Shown here: positions 47,935 to 62,700 of the stretch, piece after piece
How positions within the stretch are numbered: the stretch's first letter is position 1
Layout: the number at the start of each line of letters is the position of its first letter
Source of the DNA: Setaria digitata
Taxonomy: Eukaryota > Nematoda > Chromadorea > Rhabditida > Setariidae
DNA: 64,000 bases
Direction: 5' to 3'
Assembly: GCA_003640385.1 (NCBI GenBank)
Contig: RCAB01000185.1
Coordinates: 1 to 64,000 of the forward strand
The notes under the pieces: generated by a model
Told to the model about the DNA's origin: nothing
Seen by the model: the letters and a program-made list of their open reading frames with translations, nothing else
Databases searched by the model: none
Made by a program: the position numbers and the translations under genes

Positions 47935-50900
47935 CTGGAAGGCAAAAAAGTGAATTATTTCTGGTGCCTTACATTAATCAATTAGTGAATGAATCATTTG
48001 TTGTAATGATAATGATTTGTATTGCCCCGTTGTTGATGATAATGATAATAAACGTACTGATATAACAGAAGAATTGCATTAAAGGGCGTAAATAATGTAA
48101 TATGCTTTGCAATGAAGAAGTCAGTAGAAGAAAATGAGATGCTTGAAATAGGCCTAGGCCAGAGATAGAGTCGTATAGATTTTTGCTCTCCTCCTTCCAT
48201 TCTTCTGGCTATTGCGCTAACCATCAGCAGACATTTAATTCGTTTTCTCTAGTGAGCTTCAGAAATGTTTTCTGATACGAACGTAAAATAGTTCTCAAGC
48301 CATTGATTTCTATTCTCAGACTTTTAGGTCTAAGCTAGATATGCCTTAGATCTGTGATGTGTGAAGGTACATTTGTGTAATATACATATTTATCACTGAT
48401 TGACTCTATGTTCATGGACAGGCTTATATTGCGACAAGGCTTTTCTGACCTCAGCTTGCCCCACGCAAACTAGCTAGTCTCATCTCTGCTTTTGCATATC
48501 AACAAGAACGAACTTGAAATGCTTGATCAGTCAGAACGGAAAAGTTAACAATTTGTGTACAATGAAAAAGGAAAATCTGTTGAAAGCTCTATTCATCACA
48601 AATATATATCGGAAAAAGGGCGAAAGGAAGGAAAATGAAATGAGAAGGAAGGCGGAAAGCTGAAAAAAATATCAAAATGAATTGTTTTTATTCTTTTTTC
48701 GCATGTCATTTTTTTCGCTCACTTTTTCCATTCTTTTTCCGAAAAACTTTTTGGCTATTTTATTCATTTTATTTTGAACAAAAAAGAAAGAAAAATGAAA
48801 ATTGAATAAAAAAAAACTAACTGTGCCATTGATTTGAAATTTACTTCAAATGGCGAACTTTTTTATTTTGCTAAATAAAAATTGAACACTATGAGAATAA
48901 TTAAAATGAGCTTTATTCAAACCTTTGTCTTTCATTTAATACTATATCTTTCATTCTTCAGCTAGCAGTAATATCTTTGGAACTATTATTGTACTATAAG
49001 TAATCGAAATGAAATGAAATAAACAAAAAAGGAAAAGCGAAAAATGGGAAGAAGAGGAAATCAGTTGATTCTGATGTATTAAAATAAATATAGCAAAAGG
49101 ACATCATCACAAATTTGGCCAATATATAATACCCCAAAATGTGCTTCCGTCTAAACTTTCTTTTCTAAAGAGCTTTACTGATGCCACAAATGAAAGCAAA
49201 TGGGCCAAAAAAGGAAGAGACAACAAATAAACACTACACTGTTATTATTGTTAAATCTATTCAAATCTATTGGCTTATTCATATTTTGAATAAGGAAAAT
49301 TTAAACTTTCCTCGAATTTAAGTTTAAGGTAATAAACAAGAATAAAAAAAGACTCACATATGATTATAAAAGTACTTCAAATAATAGCTATTAAAGTCAT
49401 TAATTTAGAATCGATAGATCAACAATGATAATAGTAATTAATAAGCATTAATAATGATGATTGTGATGAAAAACAGTAATAAAAAAAAAAAAATAAAATA
49501 AAGCAAGAAACAGCTTGCTTTATTTTATTTTGTTAGAACGTGATTACACTTCAGTTTTGCTTTCTGAGTGTAATTAGTCAGGAAGAATGTCTGGCTCCTT
49601 TGAAACATGAAATGCTTTCAAGTTTTATGCTATTTGTAAGTGAAAACAAAAGGAAATAGATTGGTAGCGAAGCATTTCAATTACTGAAAACAATACTTGT
49701 GACAAGAGTGTTCTGGAATTGTATTGAATTCATTATTAGCAACAAGAAAATGGAGTTATCAAAAGTTTTCTGAAAGATTACGGCAATAATAATTTGTGAG
49801 TAAACATTCATTTAATTTTATCTTAAAGCAATTAACAAAATTTGTTGTGGAATTTTTCCAATTCAGCATCAATGATTTCTCCATCTCTTGTCATCTGCAT
49901 TTTATAATATTAGTAATAGTTCAATTTAATTTCAACTGTCTAGTTATTGAGGAAACCTTATAGATTGTCAATTTATCTTTTTTAATGTACATATTTTTCT
50001 CTCTTCTAATATTAAATCCAAAATTAACTCCAAATAATTGTGATCCTTTTTCATTTTATAATTCAAACTACAGATAATGAGAGGAACGATCCTGATAAAA
50101 TAAAAAAATTGGTTTTGTGAAATGAGTAAAATTGTGTGAAACATAAAAATGTGACTCTCAACATTTGGCATAATTTTGTCTGTTTTTTTTTTTTTTTTTT
50201 ATGATTAATTATTAATGCAGGTTTATGTTAGCAAATCTAAAATTTTACATGTCTACTGGTTTTCTATGTCTACTTAATTGAGAATTCTCGCAATGGCATA
50301 GACTATTTGAAAATAAAAACTAGATTTTGAAATAACTCTGATCAATGGGCCGTAATTCTTTAACTTAGGATTCGCATAAGTGGCCATTATTATTATATAT
50401 TTACAGTATTCAATAAAAACCAGCACTTTTACATTGTTCAATAGCACAGTTTTTAGCTATTTAATAAATATGAAATGAGGACTAATTAAGTTATTAATCA
50501 GATGGAATTCTAGCTTTATCTGAGAAAATTTGCAAAATAAGAGTTAGTTCTCTGAAGACTCTAATAAGCATGACAGATTTGGGATTCATCGTTTTCCAGA
50601 AAGAAAGCAGGCTTACATAACTTTATAGATTTTCAATTCCTTTTTTTTTTTTTCGCTTAGAGTGTGCTAAATTAGTAGCCGTTCATACTTATAAATCTCT
50701 TGCTAAATAATTTCCTTTTTTTTTTTTTTTTGTTTCTTTAGAAAATCATTGTTTTTAGATAAGCTCTGCTATTATCCGTAATCAGAAAGAGAAAGTGTAA
50801 GATTCTGGCACTGACATGGGAAGCAATTTTTTTTTTTTTTCTCAACAAAATTTTGATAATTTTCTAACTGTATACGTGTAGCATCATTCGTCAGTTTGCA

Positions 50901-53354
50901 ATCATTTTCGTTACAGGAGTAATGGGGAAAAAAAGGATAATAAAATTTATTCATTTTTAAGACCGTACTTGAAATCGGAAATTTTGGTAATTTCCAAAAT
51001 CCATTATTGAATGCTTTCTAAATTATTGCTTTTCTTCTGAGGATTGAAACAGTGAAGGTTATATTTTTGACTAAACAATCTTAAGTTTAAAAAAAATATC
51101 CATTAGCTAAGCCAGCGAAGAATTGGAAGAGTTAGTACTGAAACTAGAAAATGTTGTGGAAGACTGTACCAGAAAGTTTCAAATGTCTCTTAACAAAATA
51201 ATGAATTACAAATATGATCAAATAATATTTGAATATTAGAAGATATCCGAGAAATATTTCCCCGTTACTTTTTCGAGAAATATCAATTTGCTGACGTATG
51301 CTACGTCACTTGTTGCGTGCACCATTTGCGTCCCTCATTTATTTTCCAAAACGATTCCTCAAATGATTCTTTTGTTTTCTCTTTTAAAATGCAGTTGATA
51401 ATTTGTCTGCTAATTATTTCCCTCAGATGATATGTCAGAATTAATTCCCAATCACTTATTAAATTTGCCTTCCTCCCATTCCTCACTGATACTTGGGCAA
51501 GTAGACTACAAATTTTGAAGCAATCTGATTTTTCAAGCCCTAGTCAAGGAAATAATTTTTTTCGTTACAGTTTTCGCTTTCTCTCTAACATAACCATTTG
51601 TCATTCCTTTTCCCGCATAGTTATAAAACGGAAAGCAAAAGGAGAAATCCCCATTTAATGATAGTGCTGTAAAATGTCGATTAAAAACGAAGTGAAAATG
51701 AATAAAAAGTGGAATTAATTTAATTAAGGGTATTTATGGTAACCAGTGTCATCCCTGCAGCAATCGAATCTTCCAATAGTTTATATGCCACAAATATACA
51801 TTGGTGCTTATTTTTCATTCTTTGCATTTTGATTTACCGAATTTTTCCGCTTCAACCCAAATTTCTATCATTGGATGAAGAAATTTAAATTCGACTAGTC
51901 AGTTACGAACAAAATCTAAGTTCCTTTCTTCATTAAAAATGCAGCTTTTATCTATAATTACTGAAAATGAAAAGCAGCAAGATCCACTTCGCGCATGATA
52001 GTTGAAAAACATTGGAGAAATTTGAATTTCTTTAAAACACACTTCCCCGTCATTAAAAGTCTACTTCTGTTCGGCTCTCTAGCGGTACTTTCACTTCAGG
52101 GAATTTTGATTGCATACATAATTGAAATGGAATGATGACTGCTAATAAATGCTAATCCATTTTACTCTGCATTTCAGGACACAACGAACTCGAGCAACCT
52201 ATTTTGAATATGGAATAAATGAAGATTTAGGCTGTCTTTTACATCCATCGCATTGATGAGGGAAATGATATTTTTTGTCTTTTCCTAAACATCTGACTTC
52301 AGTGGCCGTTTTTTACTGATGCAAAGCAACAAAATGAGAACTAAAGTCTTTTTTCTAACGGATGTTCATATTCAGTTAGTAACTTCGTGAACCACTGCTG
52401 CGCAACTGTGATCTGAACGCTTCCAGTGCCAAACTGTCAAAATCTCTACTGTCAATAGAACAAGAACAACAGGACAACCGGACGTCTAATTTAGCATAAC
52501 ATACTTATCCGTTCATTAGAAAAAGTGAGGTTATATAGAAATTAGCATAATTGATTAAATTTCAGTTTTAGTTAAGAAAATTTCAAGCATTTCAGTAGTG
52601 TCTCATTTCCAATTTCCAAGAAAAATCCTTTGTTGTCATAATTTTTAATAACAAGGATGGCATACATTTTCGTATATTGATGAAACAGGTAACAACTCCT
52701 TTTAGGGAGTTTTCTTGAAATAGACACCGCTCTGCTTGAGAGGAATGAGAAACTAGCCACGCAAAATATTTATAGGAAAGAAGCAAAGCTTTTATAAAAC
52801 AATATTGAGATCAGTATCTCAAAACACAATGTGAATATTATCAACAATGAAAACAAAAATGGGAATTTTGGAAAGGTTGAAAAGATGGTGGAAAAAGATT
52901 TGTTGAGGCTATTTCCAAATACTACCAAATCTGCAAACATTTATGAATTTTCGAAAAAAAATAATTGAATTGAATTTAAAATTGCAATTGATGACCGATT
53001 CATACACAGACAACTGAAACCCGTTCGAAAAAAAGCACCCGAAAAATTGGCTGCCCCAAAAGATTTGAGTATGAGAAATCTATTTGAAATAGATGTAATC
53101 AAAGTAGATGCGACTTACAGCACACACTGACAATCCATCACTACTAATAAACTTTATCTGAAGCACCCTAACGACACTAGCTTTGGCGTAGAAGAAAATC
53201 AGCGATGAACAGTCTTTCATCACTTGTTGAAAATATATGAAAATATAAGCCAAATCAAATAAATCTGAAAATTTCTAGAACTAATCTGTTCCAAATTGTA
53301 TTTACATACGTATTTCATTTTTTTAAACACATGTTCTGTTATACATAAAACTTC
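47935..53354. other. 5.4-kb spacer between CNRIP1-like gene and rad-51
   Basis: AT-rich DNA with poly-T and poly-A runs (50184-50200, 50640-50654, 50717-50731). It should contain the CNRIP1-like promoter and possibly its first exon, plus the rad-51 3' UTR. Reading frames are all short and of low-complexity character. No RNA gene was recognised. Confidence 0.5.
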
Positions 53355-56300
53355 CTAATCAGTAGCATCATCAATACCGTGCGTTGTTATGGCAAACACT
53401 GCTTCACTTTCCGGGAGGCAAGGTGAATCGTAAATTTTACATATACGTGTTTCGCCGCGTCCTTTCCGTAAATAAAGTCTGCAATGAGACTGAATACTTG
53501 CATATTTTCAAATTTTAGCGCAATAGCACGAACCGGTCTATCTGGACAACAGCGGTAAATTACAACATTCACAAGTGGTATGGTATAGTAAATGACTGAA
53601 CAGTTCTGACGATCCCAATAATATTACGATATGACAGTCCGATGGTGCGGAACTATTCATCACTTAGCTCTTCCTACAAACGAAGTCAAAATTCAGCGTT
53701 TACTCTAAAGAATATACTTAGGAAACTTGCCAACGGCGAATCATAAACTTCAAAAAAAAAAAAAAAGCATGTATATACTACCTAGTTGTGGAAGCATGAG
53801 CCATTATGTTTCCTCCAATTGGTTTCTTTGTTTCTCCTTGAAACATACCACATCCAGCATCTACTTGTGAAACAACCTGATTGGTTATTACTACAGCGAC
53901 ACCAAACTGAAATGATTACCACTTTGAATGTTACGGAATCATTCGGTTATCTAAAAAATTACACGTGTACAGAAATTATAACGAACAAAACTTAATTCTC
54001 TGGAAGATGGCCGTATAAAAAGCATTTCAAAGTATGCCATTCTTGAGTAAACTACAGTCTATGATGTTCGACAGCAATTGCATAACAAAATCAGAACCTT
54101 TCTAAATAAAAAAAAAAAAAATTAAGGGATTCAAATGAAGCATAGTTTATCAAAGACTGACTTCATCGGATAATTTGAGAAGCATTCTGAGGAATTTTGC
54201 AAGCATCATTTGCCGAGAAGCAAGTTCCCCGCGACCCGAAAAGTCTGTCCGAAACAATGAAGTCGCACTATCAACAACAAGCAGCGCATATCTAAAATTA
54301 TTCTAGTAAAAGAATCTTCGACTATAATGTATTAAGAACTAAATATGATGTAAGACTACGAATTTCCAAATTACAACATTACTTCAAATACGAATTACGC
54401 ACGAAGTGATGATTGACACTTCTCGACAAATCTTGAATTTAAATTTTACCAAATTCAGAAAGCATCTTTTATCACACTAACCTTGATTCAGCCATCATTG
54501 CAGATGCTTGGACGAGAAGTTGCATCTGGTGATCAGTATTATAGCAACGAGCGTAAACAACATTATCCAAAACATCCTGTGGAGAGAGTTTGTGTCTAAA
54601 AGTGAGATTAATGAATTTTTTGCGCCGAAAACAAAATGATTTAAAAAATAACTTCATTCCTGGAAGGATAAGGATTTAACTTGACTGGAATTTTCGACTA
54701 AGTGAATTTTTCTTTCAAATGTTATCCAAAACCATAAAACAAGCCGCAGTGTCGAAGATTACAAACCAATCAAAGAACAGAGGTATTCGGCGAGTTCCGC
54801 ACTGCAAAAGTCAAAGAAAGATGATGAATAAAATAAAATTTCTTAAGAATTGACCTTTCAGCTACAGCAAGCAACCTTTCTGGACGAAAGGTACCCTCGG
54901 TGTCGATCCAAAGACATTTTCCTTCAGCACCTCCCATATCCACTGGTAATTGACACATGACAGCCAGTGTGTGACAAAGTTGACTTTTACCAGTGCGGAA
55001 CTCGCCGAATACCTAGTAAAACAGATGAGTTATTAAATAACGTTAAATAAGGAAATCAAAATGTAATTTATTCCAGCCAAAGTTTATTAACAAAAATAAA
55101 AGTAAAAATTGCTTCAGCCGTATGGAAGAAAAATTAGGCTTCAGCAAATTTAAAGAACTACAAAACACTACAACAGGCTTTATATTTGTTAAATATGACA
55201 GTAATTGTACCTCAGTAATGGATCCCGTTTCTATTCCACCTCCAAGAAGACGATCTAATTCACGACTACCGGTACCTATTTGAATAATTTCGGAACGCTT
55301 GACATGCACTTCACTAGCGGTAGTAAAACCCATTGGCACTAGTTTTGCAGCTTCAGCCTTAATTAAAAACTTTCTTAATAAAATGAAAACTTGGTGAATT
55401 TAACGTTCTCATGTGACAGTTCATCATCTGTATGTTCTAAAGCACTGTGAGTAGTCAGTTAAAGGAAAAACAGGGAATCTTATGCTTAAATAAAAACTCC
55501 AGAAGAAAAATTTCCTTACAAAACGAGTTCTACAAATTTCCAATTCTACATTTTACTTTAAATTATTAATTTCTTTTGGAAAATAGTACTGTGGCTAAGG
55601 TAGCCAATACTGTCAAAGCCACTGCATAACATCCTTGAAGGTTCACTAGAATCTTGATTTCGTCACACCCTATACGGTAATGTAAATTATTTACGAATAT
55701 TTTTTCAGCTTTTTGTTCGCTGATTCCTTTGATAGCAAATAACTCCTTGCGTGGTGCATAGGCAATTGCTTCAAATGTACAAAAACCAGCATCTTTCAGT
55801 TTTCGAATATCAGCAGCGGATATTCCAAATTGCTAAAAAAAAAATTAGCGAAACTGAAAAATCAACGAATCAACGAAATATTATATTTTAACGAGTACAG
55901 TGGGAAGTTTACTCCTCCTCCACTCATTCCGATTTCTCTAGAATTTCCATGAAATGCAATAAAAATTCAGCATTACCACATTTAGTTCGGTTTCTATAGA
56001 TTACAGAATATTTTCGTCCTGTTTAGTTCCGGTTATAATTTTCTTTACTTGCCGCGAAAGTTTTTGATCTACTAATTCCTCCAGTCCACCTTACCAATGT
56101 GAAAGATGAAAGAAAAAAACAATTTATATATTCGCAAAATTGAAACAAATGTTTGTCGAAATTCCAGAAATCTCAAAGTAGAAATTTAACTCAAAGATTA
56201 CTTTTTTTCTGTTCAACATAGTGTTACGTTGTTTTTGAATGCTATCCCTTTCACAGAAGCTATCTATGAAGTCAAATTCGTCTGGAGTGACTTTTGCAAA

Positions 56301-56451
56301 AAAAAAAAAAAAAACGTCCAACCTCAAGTTTATCAATAACCGTATAAGAGTTAGCGTCTTCTTCTTCAGCTGGAATAACCTTACTTAAGTCTTCTGTTAT
56401 TGTCACTGCTGAAGCAGATGCTTTTTGTTTTTCCTTTAGTTTCTGAGCCAT
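53355..56451 (-). CDS. rad-51: RAD51 recombinase
   Basis: Forms the nucleoprotein filament on single-stranded DNA that performs homology search in double-strand-break repair and meiosis. Exons (minus): 56451-56323, 55832-55695, 55357-55211, 55012-54855, 54595-54482, 54291-54162, 53906-53782, 53478-53355 (stop); phases agree, 354 residues (human 339). Domains: N-terminal acidic leader, helix-hairpin-helix DNA-binding domain ([25 protein letters not shown]), linker, and RecA core with Walker A GEFRTGKS (exon 4), Walker B LLVVD, the DNA-binding loop [24 protein letters not shown] and the C-terminal [21 protein letters not shown]. It lacks the features of DMC1, and nematodes use RAD51 in meiosis too. 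The 3' splice site before exon 3 is AAG. Intron 4 holds an inverted copy of the exon 4 start. Confidence 0.96.
54781..55014. repeat. Inverted repeat spanning rad-51 exon 4
   Basis: The 24 bases at 54781-54804 are the exact reverse complement of 54991-55014, which is the AG acceptor plus the first bases of exon 4. Similarity continues with one gap to about 54814 and 54979. The inverted copy lies in intron 4, 40 to 70 bases past the 5' splice site of exon 4. In the transcript the arms would pair and enclose almost all of exon 4. Confidence 0.9.
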
Positions 56452-59400
56452 CTCAACTAAATAAACTGAAATTAATAACAGATATTAGTATCACTAAAGA
56501 AGGATAAAAGATCTAATTTCACGGGAAAATGAGTCTACCAGGGTGAAATCACTGATCTAACTTGATTTGGGCAGCAGTTTGAACAAAAAACGATAGTTTA
56601 CACTGATAACAAGTACTGACAAACTATTTCTCGAGGAAAAGTAGGCAACAACTACTTCCGGTGAGCACATAATCGTCGCAAAGATTTCAGCCAAAGAATT
56701 CAAATCGAACATGAAGTGCTCGAACCTTTCCCGCGTCGAAGATTGCAGCACTATATCGCGAATTTTTCATTGTTGAACGTAAGGAAGTCACATCCGGAAG
56801 AGATGGGATTTTTGTCAGTTCTGGTGGATATGCTATCAGTCCTAAGTGAAGAAACTTTTAAATCGAAACTTTAGAGTTATTTGCAATATAATTTGATTCC
56901 GTAATTAAATTGCAAACTTGATGAAGTAAAATTTAGATGTCTTTTTGCTCTGTTTTTTTTCGAGTAACTTAAACCAAAGCTAATCTGTTTCAACTTTTAA
57001 AGATCCGAGTTAAAACTTAACCTTAAATGCTATTTTCTTGAAGTAGAAGCTACTTGAAAGCATGAAAATCAATGGTGGAATATCAGTTTCTGAATTCCAT
57101 AACCAGAACCTTTTCAGTATCATTCTCATATCTTGTTACGGAGCCTGAAAGTGAAGTGATTTTTGATGGAGTAGAAAAATAAATACAATTTTTCCTAGCT
57201 AAATAGCAGGTGCTCAAAGAAAAGTAAATAAATTTCCGAAAACCAGTCAAAATAAACCCTTAGATAGTATCTGATTGGTCTTGATTATTCCCTTTGACAC
57301 TACTTCTCGTATATAATACCTGATGCTGTTATTGTGTTGAAATTTAATTCTTAATTAGTTAATATCGTTTATGATTTTATATTAAACTTTACAACATTAC
57401 TGCCAATCATACGATTTATCCCGATGCTTATTTGGAATAAATCGGGATTCAAGAGATTCATCCAAACGATGTAAATCATCCCTTATATATATATATCAAA
57501 ATAGAAGAAAATACCTGCTGAGAGAATTAAGCAAAAAAGGTCTTCATTGTCATCTTCTTTGCTGAAAAGATTGTTTACTCTATTTGTCATCGACATTGCT
57601 ACTACTACTACTAAATGTAATTCATTACTATCCGAGAATTTTATTGTTTTATTTAGTCTCATTTAATGAATCTAATTGATATGTTATATGTTTGTATTTA
57701 CTAAAAAAAACTTCAAATTTTTCATTTTTCTTTTTTTCTTTTTTTTTTATTTAAGAAACAAAAATGAAAGAGAACAAATTTAAGCAGATATTAGCTTCCA
57801 TCAAAATTTAATAGGAAATATTATGGCTGCATCGAACATTTAACATTTAAAGCCATTTAGCTTCTTATTTTGACAGTGAGAGAATCTCCGTCAAAAAATT
57901 AATAGAGGAAATAAGAGTGTTTTGAGTGACGTTTCACATTTTTCCGTAGCATCGTTATGCCAGCTTTCTATTCCAAAATCTATCGATGACAGCAAAATAA
58001 CCAATTTAAAATTATTGGCTATTAATTATTTCTTCTGCTTTTTTAATGTCCCAACCATTCACACCAGTTACATATTTTATATTTGTCAGATGGAAATGCA
58101 AACTGAACAGATGCTTAGAATTCAATCCTACATTGCTCTACAAACCATTTCAACAAATACATATTGAGTGGTTTAAAAGAAGAAAATTTGGATGAAAAAT
58201 GGATTTTCATCGATAAATTAACAGAGTAAGTCAGTGACTTGAGTGACACATTTTCTGTAATTTAATAACAAAGAAAACAGAAGGACAGGTTTTCTTTTCG
58301 TTTTTATTCCACTTCGCAATTGCTTTGCTACCAAAAAAAAAATAAAAAAAAAAAAAAGAAAAGTAAAATAGAAAGAATATCATCCACTCAATGTTCGTTT
58401 AAAATTAATGTTGAACAAATTGAATTAAGCTAGAAGCATTCAGAACAAATCATTGTTTGCACAACCAATTCTCATTTATTTATTCTCGATTTATTAAATC
58501 AGTTCTAGCATTATTGTTATCAGCATTTGCTCATTAGTAATTATTACTATTTAATTGTTTCGCGAAATTAATAAACCATTAGCAATTGTCACTAAATTAG
58601 CATTGCAATGTTACAGTCTTTAAATGTGACTTAATTTCATTACTTCTTGCAAAATAGAATGTTCAAAGTTAAATAATAATGTTTCTGATATGGGAACTTT
58701 TATTATTGCTCTTGTTCATCCAGGTCATTAGTATTTGTGATTGTAAAAGTAGTTTAATTTTTCTTAATACTGTCATAATCGCCTTATAGTTCAGGATTTA
58801 TTCATTCAGTGAAACAATTTTCTTTCCTTTCAATTTTTACTGCTCCACTTATGCTTTATACAATAAGTAAAATTTTGCAAATTTTTTCTGAAAAGTGAAT
58901 TTTTCTGCTAATAAATTTAAGAATAAACTGAAATTATGTAAAGATGAGGAAGCAATTTTTGAAATTTCATGATGAGTAAAATTGTATCCATATTTATAAT
59001 TAAATAAATTTGCTGCTGATGGATACGGCTTATCAGTTTCTTAAGAAGGAAAATCAATCGTCCAAGAAATTACCAGCTGATTTTGAAACATTGTAGTACT
59101 CACTAAACATCATATTGTTCTGATGGTTCTAATTGTTGACACATAGCATTAATTTTAGATTTATGCTTGATTTTGCAGTTGACCTTATCATACAAAAAGT
59201 ATTCGTTAATACTATTGATCATCTGACTATATTGGTGAAATGTGAGAAACTTACGGATGGAGGCAGCAAATATTCTTTAGATTTACAATAAATTTAGGAA
59301 AAACTTGAAATCAGCAGGTATTGTGAAATTCAATATCATTCATCATTCACAGAATTTCATTCAATCTTAAGTGGAAACTTTTATTTAAAAAAGATATTTA

Positions 59401-59783
59401 TTCACTAAAGTTTTGCGAAATTTTCTTTTCTTCTACAGTCTTCTTCCAAAAGGTTCTTGCGAAATTTTCTTCTAAAACTTAAAACGGTAAAAAAAAAGTC
59501 GCATAAGTGGATCTTTAGCAGGCAATTTAGCTACTAAATAAGCCTATATAATATATCTTACTATGAATAATTCAGTGATTGTATATCACTCCAAATTTTC
59601 ACTTAACTTCAGCACTGTACCAGTTCAAAGGTGAATTCAGATCTGCTGAGGGAATTTGGTGCTTTATCAGTAATTAAAAGTGGAGATGAAACAGTATATC
59701 AAACGTTAAGGTTCGACATCTTTTCAAGATTTTGAACCGTTGTAATTTAAATTAAATTAATAATTTGCAGCTAATTAAGGCAG
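56452..59783. other. Spacer between divergent rad-51 and the unidentified gene
   Basis: 3.3 kb of AT-rich DNA containing both promoters. A short run (TATATATATAT, 57485-57496) and a poly-A patch (58333-58360) are present. The reading frame near 57922 has no splice-linked partner. A TTGCAG ending at 59770, 13 bases before the next ATG, is a likely spliced-leader acceptor. Confidence 0.5.
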
Positions 59784-62700
59784 ATGGATTTGTTCCCAAC
59801 GATTGAGGATCCGCGACACACACCTGGAAAACGGCATGGCTATGCAAAAGAACAATTATCACCACACGCCTTCTCAAATAATAATCAGAAATCACTATTT
59901 AGCAGTTTTATCACCACACCACCTGTTGTTAAATCAGAAAATCACTTTTCTAATAGTGGTTACAACGTCTGTAACATCGCTAGGCTCTATCAGAATAAGT
60001 ATGTCCTTATAAAATTAAACCCAAAAAATTCAGGAAAAGGTTTTCAGCCTCGAATCCTATCATTTTAGTTCAAGATTGGAATTAGATTACAGTGATCTTA
60101 TATAGTGTTAAATGTAAAATCCTATATATAGCTTGAAGCTAAAATCTTACACAGAGCTTGAATTTTCTTTTCCAACTTCAATTTTTCCATAAATGAATTT
60201 GGAGAAGTGTTTATATCATATGATCTTTAAAAAGAAAAAATAAAATAAAATCTTCGGCAAATCTTGAAAAATAAAAATGCTCAAATTCTAAATGAATCAA
60301 ATTTCAGGCTCTTTCAATTTATTATAGGCAACAGAAACAGGAGCAAAGCAATTATCCGTCTCGGAAATCTGCTTTTATGATGTACAGAAGGTCCGAGAAT
60401 CAAAAACCACCCGAAATAGACAGAGATCCACCATCCATTATCGGTGGTGATACACTGAATCTAAATCATGGAATCCTCAGACCGAGGCCACGATATGCGG
60501 CCATGTCTCTTAGCTCGGACAAAAATTCAGAATATGCTAAAAAATCCAATGTAAGATTAATCATTCGATTTGTGCAAAAGTAGATTTAAATGTGAAAAGA
60601 TTTAAATTTACTTTGAAATTCCTGAAGCGCAAAATGAAATGACATGGGAACAAACCTATTCAAGAAAGGCAAAGTAAATTTGCTCAGGACTTGAACAAAT
60701 GTCATAGCTGAGATCAAAAGTTGTTATGGATAATTTTTTTTCCTTGTCGATCTTTTCAAATTAGAAGTGTTATCTGTAATTGGTAAATAATATGTAATAC
60801 CATTAAATTAACTTCCACTTCAATCTTTTGAAAGTTTCAAGACTAAGTCTACAATAGAAAATCTCCAGAACGATAGAACACAAGTGCTGGAAGTAGACAT
60901 AATTGTCAACGGACAGAAAGTGACAACATCGCAGCAAGAACCAACTAAAATTTCTTATTCAGAATCAGGACGAAGCTTAGATGAAATGTAAGTATTCATT
61001 ATTTCTAGCAATATAATTATAAGTTCTTCAGAATACAACTCTGTAATTGTTGCGCCTACATGAATTATAAGTCCGTTAATTTCAGCGTGCACGTATATGC
61101 ACATCACGTTTTCCGAATTATAGCCATACTATTCAGTGATAAAGGACATATCAAATCAAAATACTTCTGAAGATATTTGTGATCAGAGTCACTGTTCACT
61201 AATTAGATGCTTTGTTGGCCAAAGTACACAGAGAGTTTGAGATCGTATTTGAAATATTTCAGAGAATTGCAATCAGAATCAAAGAAAGTAAAAGATTTAC
61301 CACGATTGAAGAATTTCAAAAATATCTTAAACACATTTCGGGTACACTTTCATAATGATTTTTATTTTGCATTTTAATTTAACTAGATGCAAATGCTGCT
61401 CATTCATTTTATAACTGTCATTCCGTTTAAGAATATTCGTAGTCCTGTTCAATTCACCTAACTTTTTCAAATATTTAATTTTTCTCTGTGCAACTAGATG
61501 GCAAGTGATCGTGCCTTACGACATCAACAGCAACGTGAACGAATTCGGCGTAACGCAAGTGCACATGAGTCGGATCGAGGATTTACTGTTCAGAAATCGG
61601 AGCAATCAACAACCGATTTTGCATGTTCTGAACGAGATTACCGGTTGACAAAGAACAAGGTAATGGCATATCAAAAAATTAGTATCTTGAAGAAGTTTAG
61701 TTAGAAATTAGACGTTACGTGAGCGGAGAAGAAATTTTTATGCTTTGTAGTACCACCAACATTTACGACCATTTACGGTATCTATCCCAACTGCTGGGAA
61801 AAATATTCGTAACAGTATACCGAAGCAATGGATTATCCAGACGAATGGAACGTACGTGAACGTGGAACCACCGTCACCAACAATGTCTGACATATCATCG
61901 ATACCAGCCTCACCATCATTAGTTTCATCGTCACCAAACAGAAAGAGCAATTCAAAACTTGCGAAAGATTATGTATGTGTGCATATTTTTCAAAATATTC
62001 AAATGATTAAATTAATTTTTGAAATTTGTACTTATCAAGTTTTAGTCAGTAAAAGGAAAAAATTCCGATAACAATTCGCACCAAAATGAGCCTAAAATAC
62101 GGCAACCGCGATGTGTTCACAATGTTAGCCATTCGAGACCAGCCTCTGAAACTGAAGCGAGAAGTAATCAAAATGGCACCTCATACGGTTATTTCGATAA
62201 AGTTTTAAAATGATGGCTTTAAAATAATAAATTTAAAATTTTCTAATTCTTTATCCTTTTAAAGCCAATATTGCACAATATTTTAAGGAATGTAAAATTG
62301 TAAATTGTCAATTAATTTTTCTTTTTAAAATGAGTGAGTTCAATAGAATGATCGTTTTAGGCTGTGTTATTCGTTGCACTTCCACCGATAGCTACAGAAG
62401 ACTGATGAATCCGGCGATTCAACCGCCAACATCAGAATCTCAAAATCTCAGCAGCGAAACAGATGACGAAGATTCAGCTTCTGTTACTGGACTCTATAAA
62501 CAAGTAAAATTAGCAAATTAGCAACGTATTACATATTACGAACACACTAACAAGTAAATTAGGACGATCCTTCACTCACATCATTTTAATTTACCATACC
62601 GATGATTTTTATTATTAGCGCTAGGTGAATATCAAATAGTTTTACTGAAGCCATACAAATCAAATTTATTACTTTTCTTTTTTTTTTTTTTTTTTTTTTT

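Noticed and set aside
54770..54958. Minus-strand frame extending rad-51 exon 4 into intron 4
   Set aside because: It is exon 4 read through its donor; the 54595 exon joins exon 4 in phase and restores the RAD51 sequence. The retained part only matters for the inverted-repeat finding.
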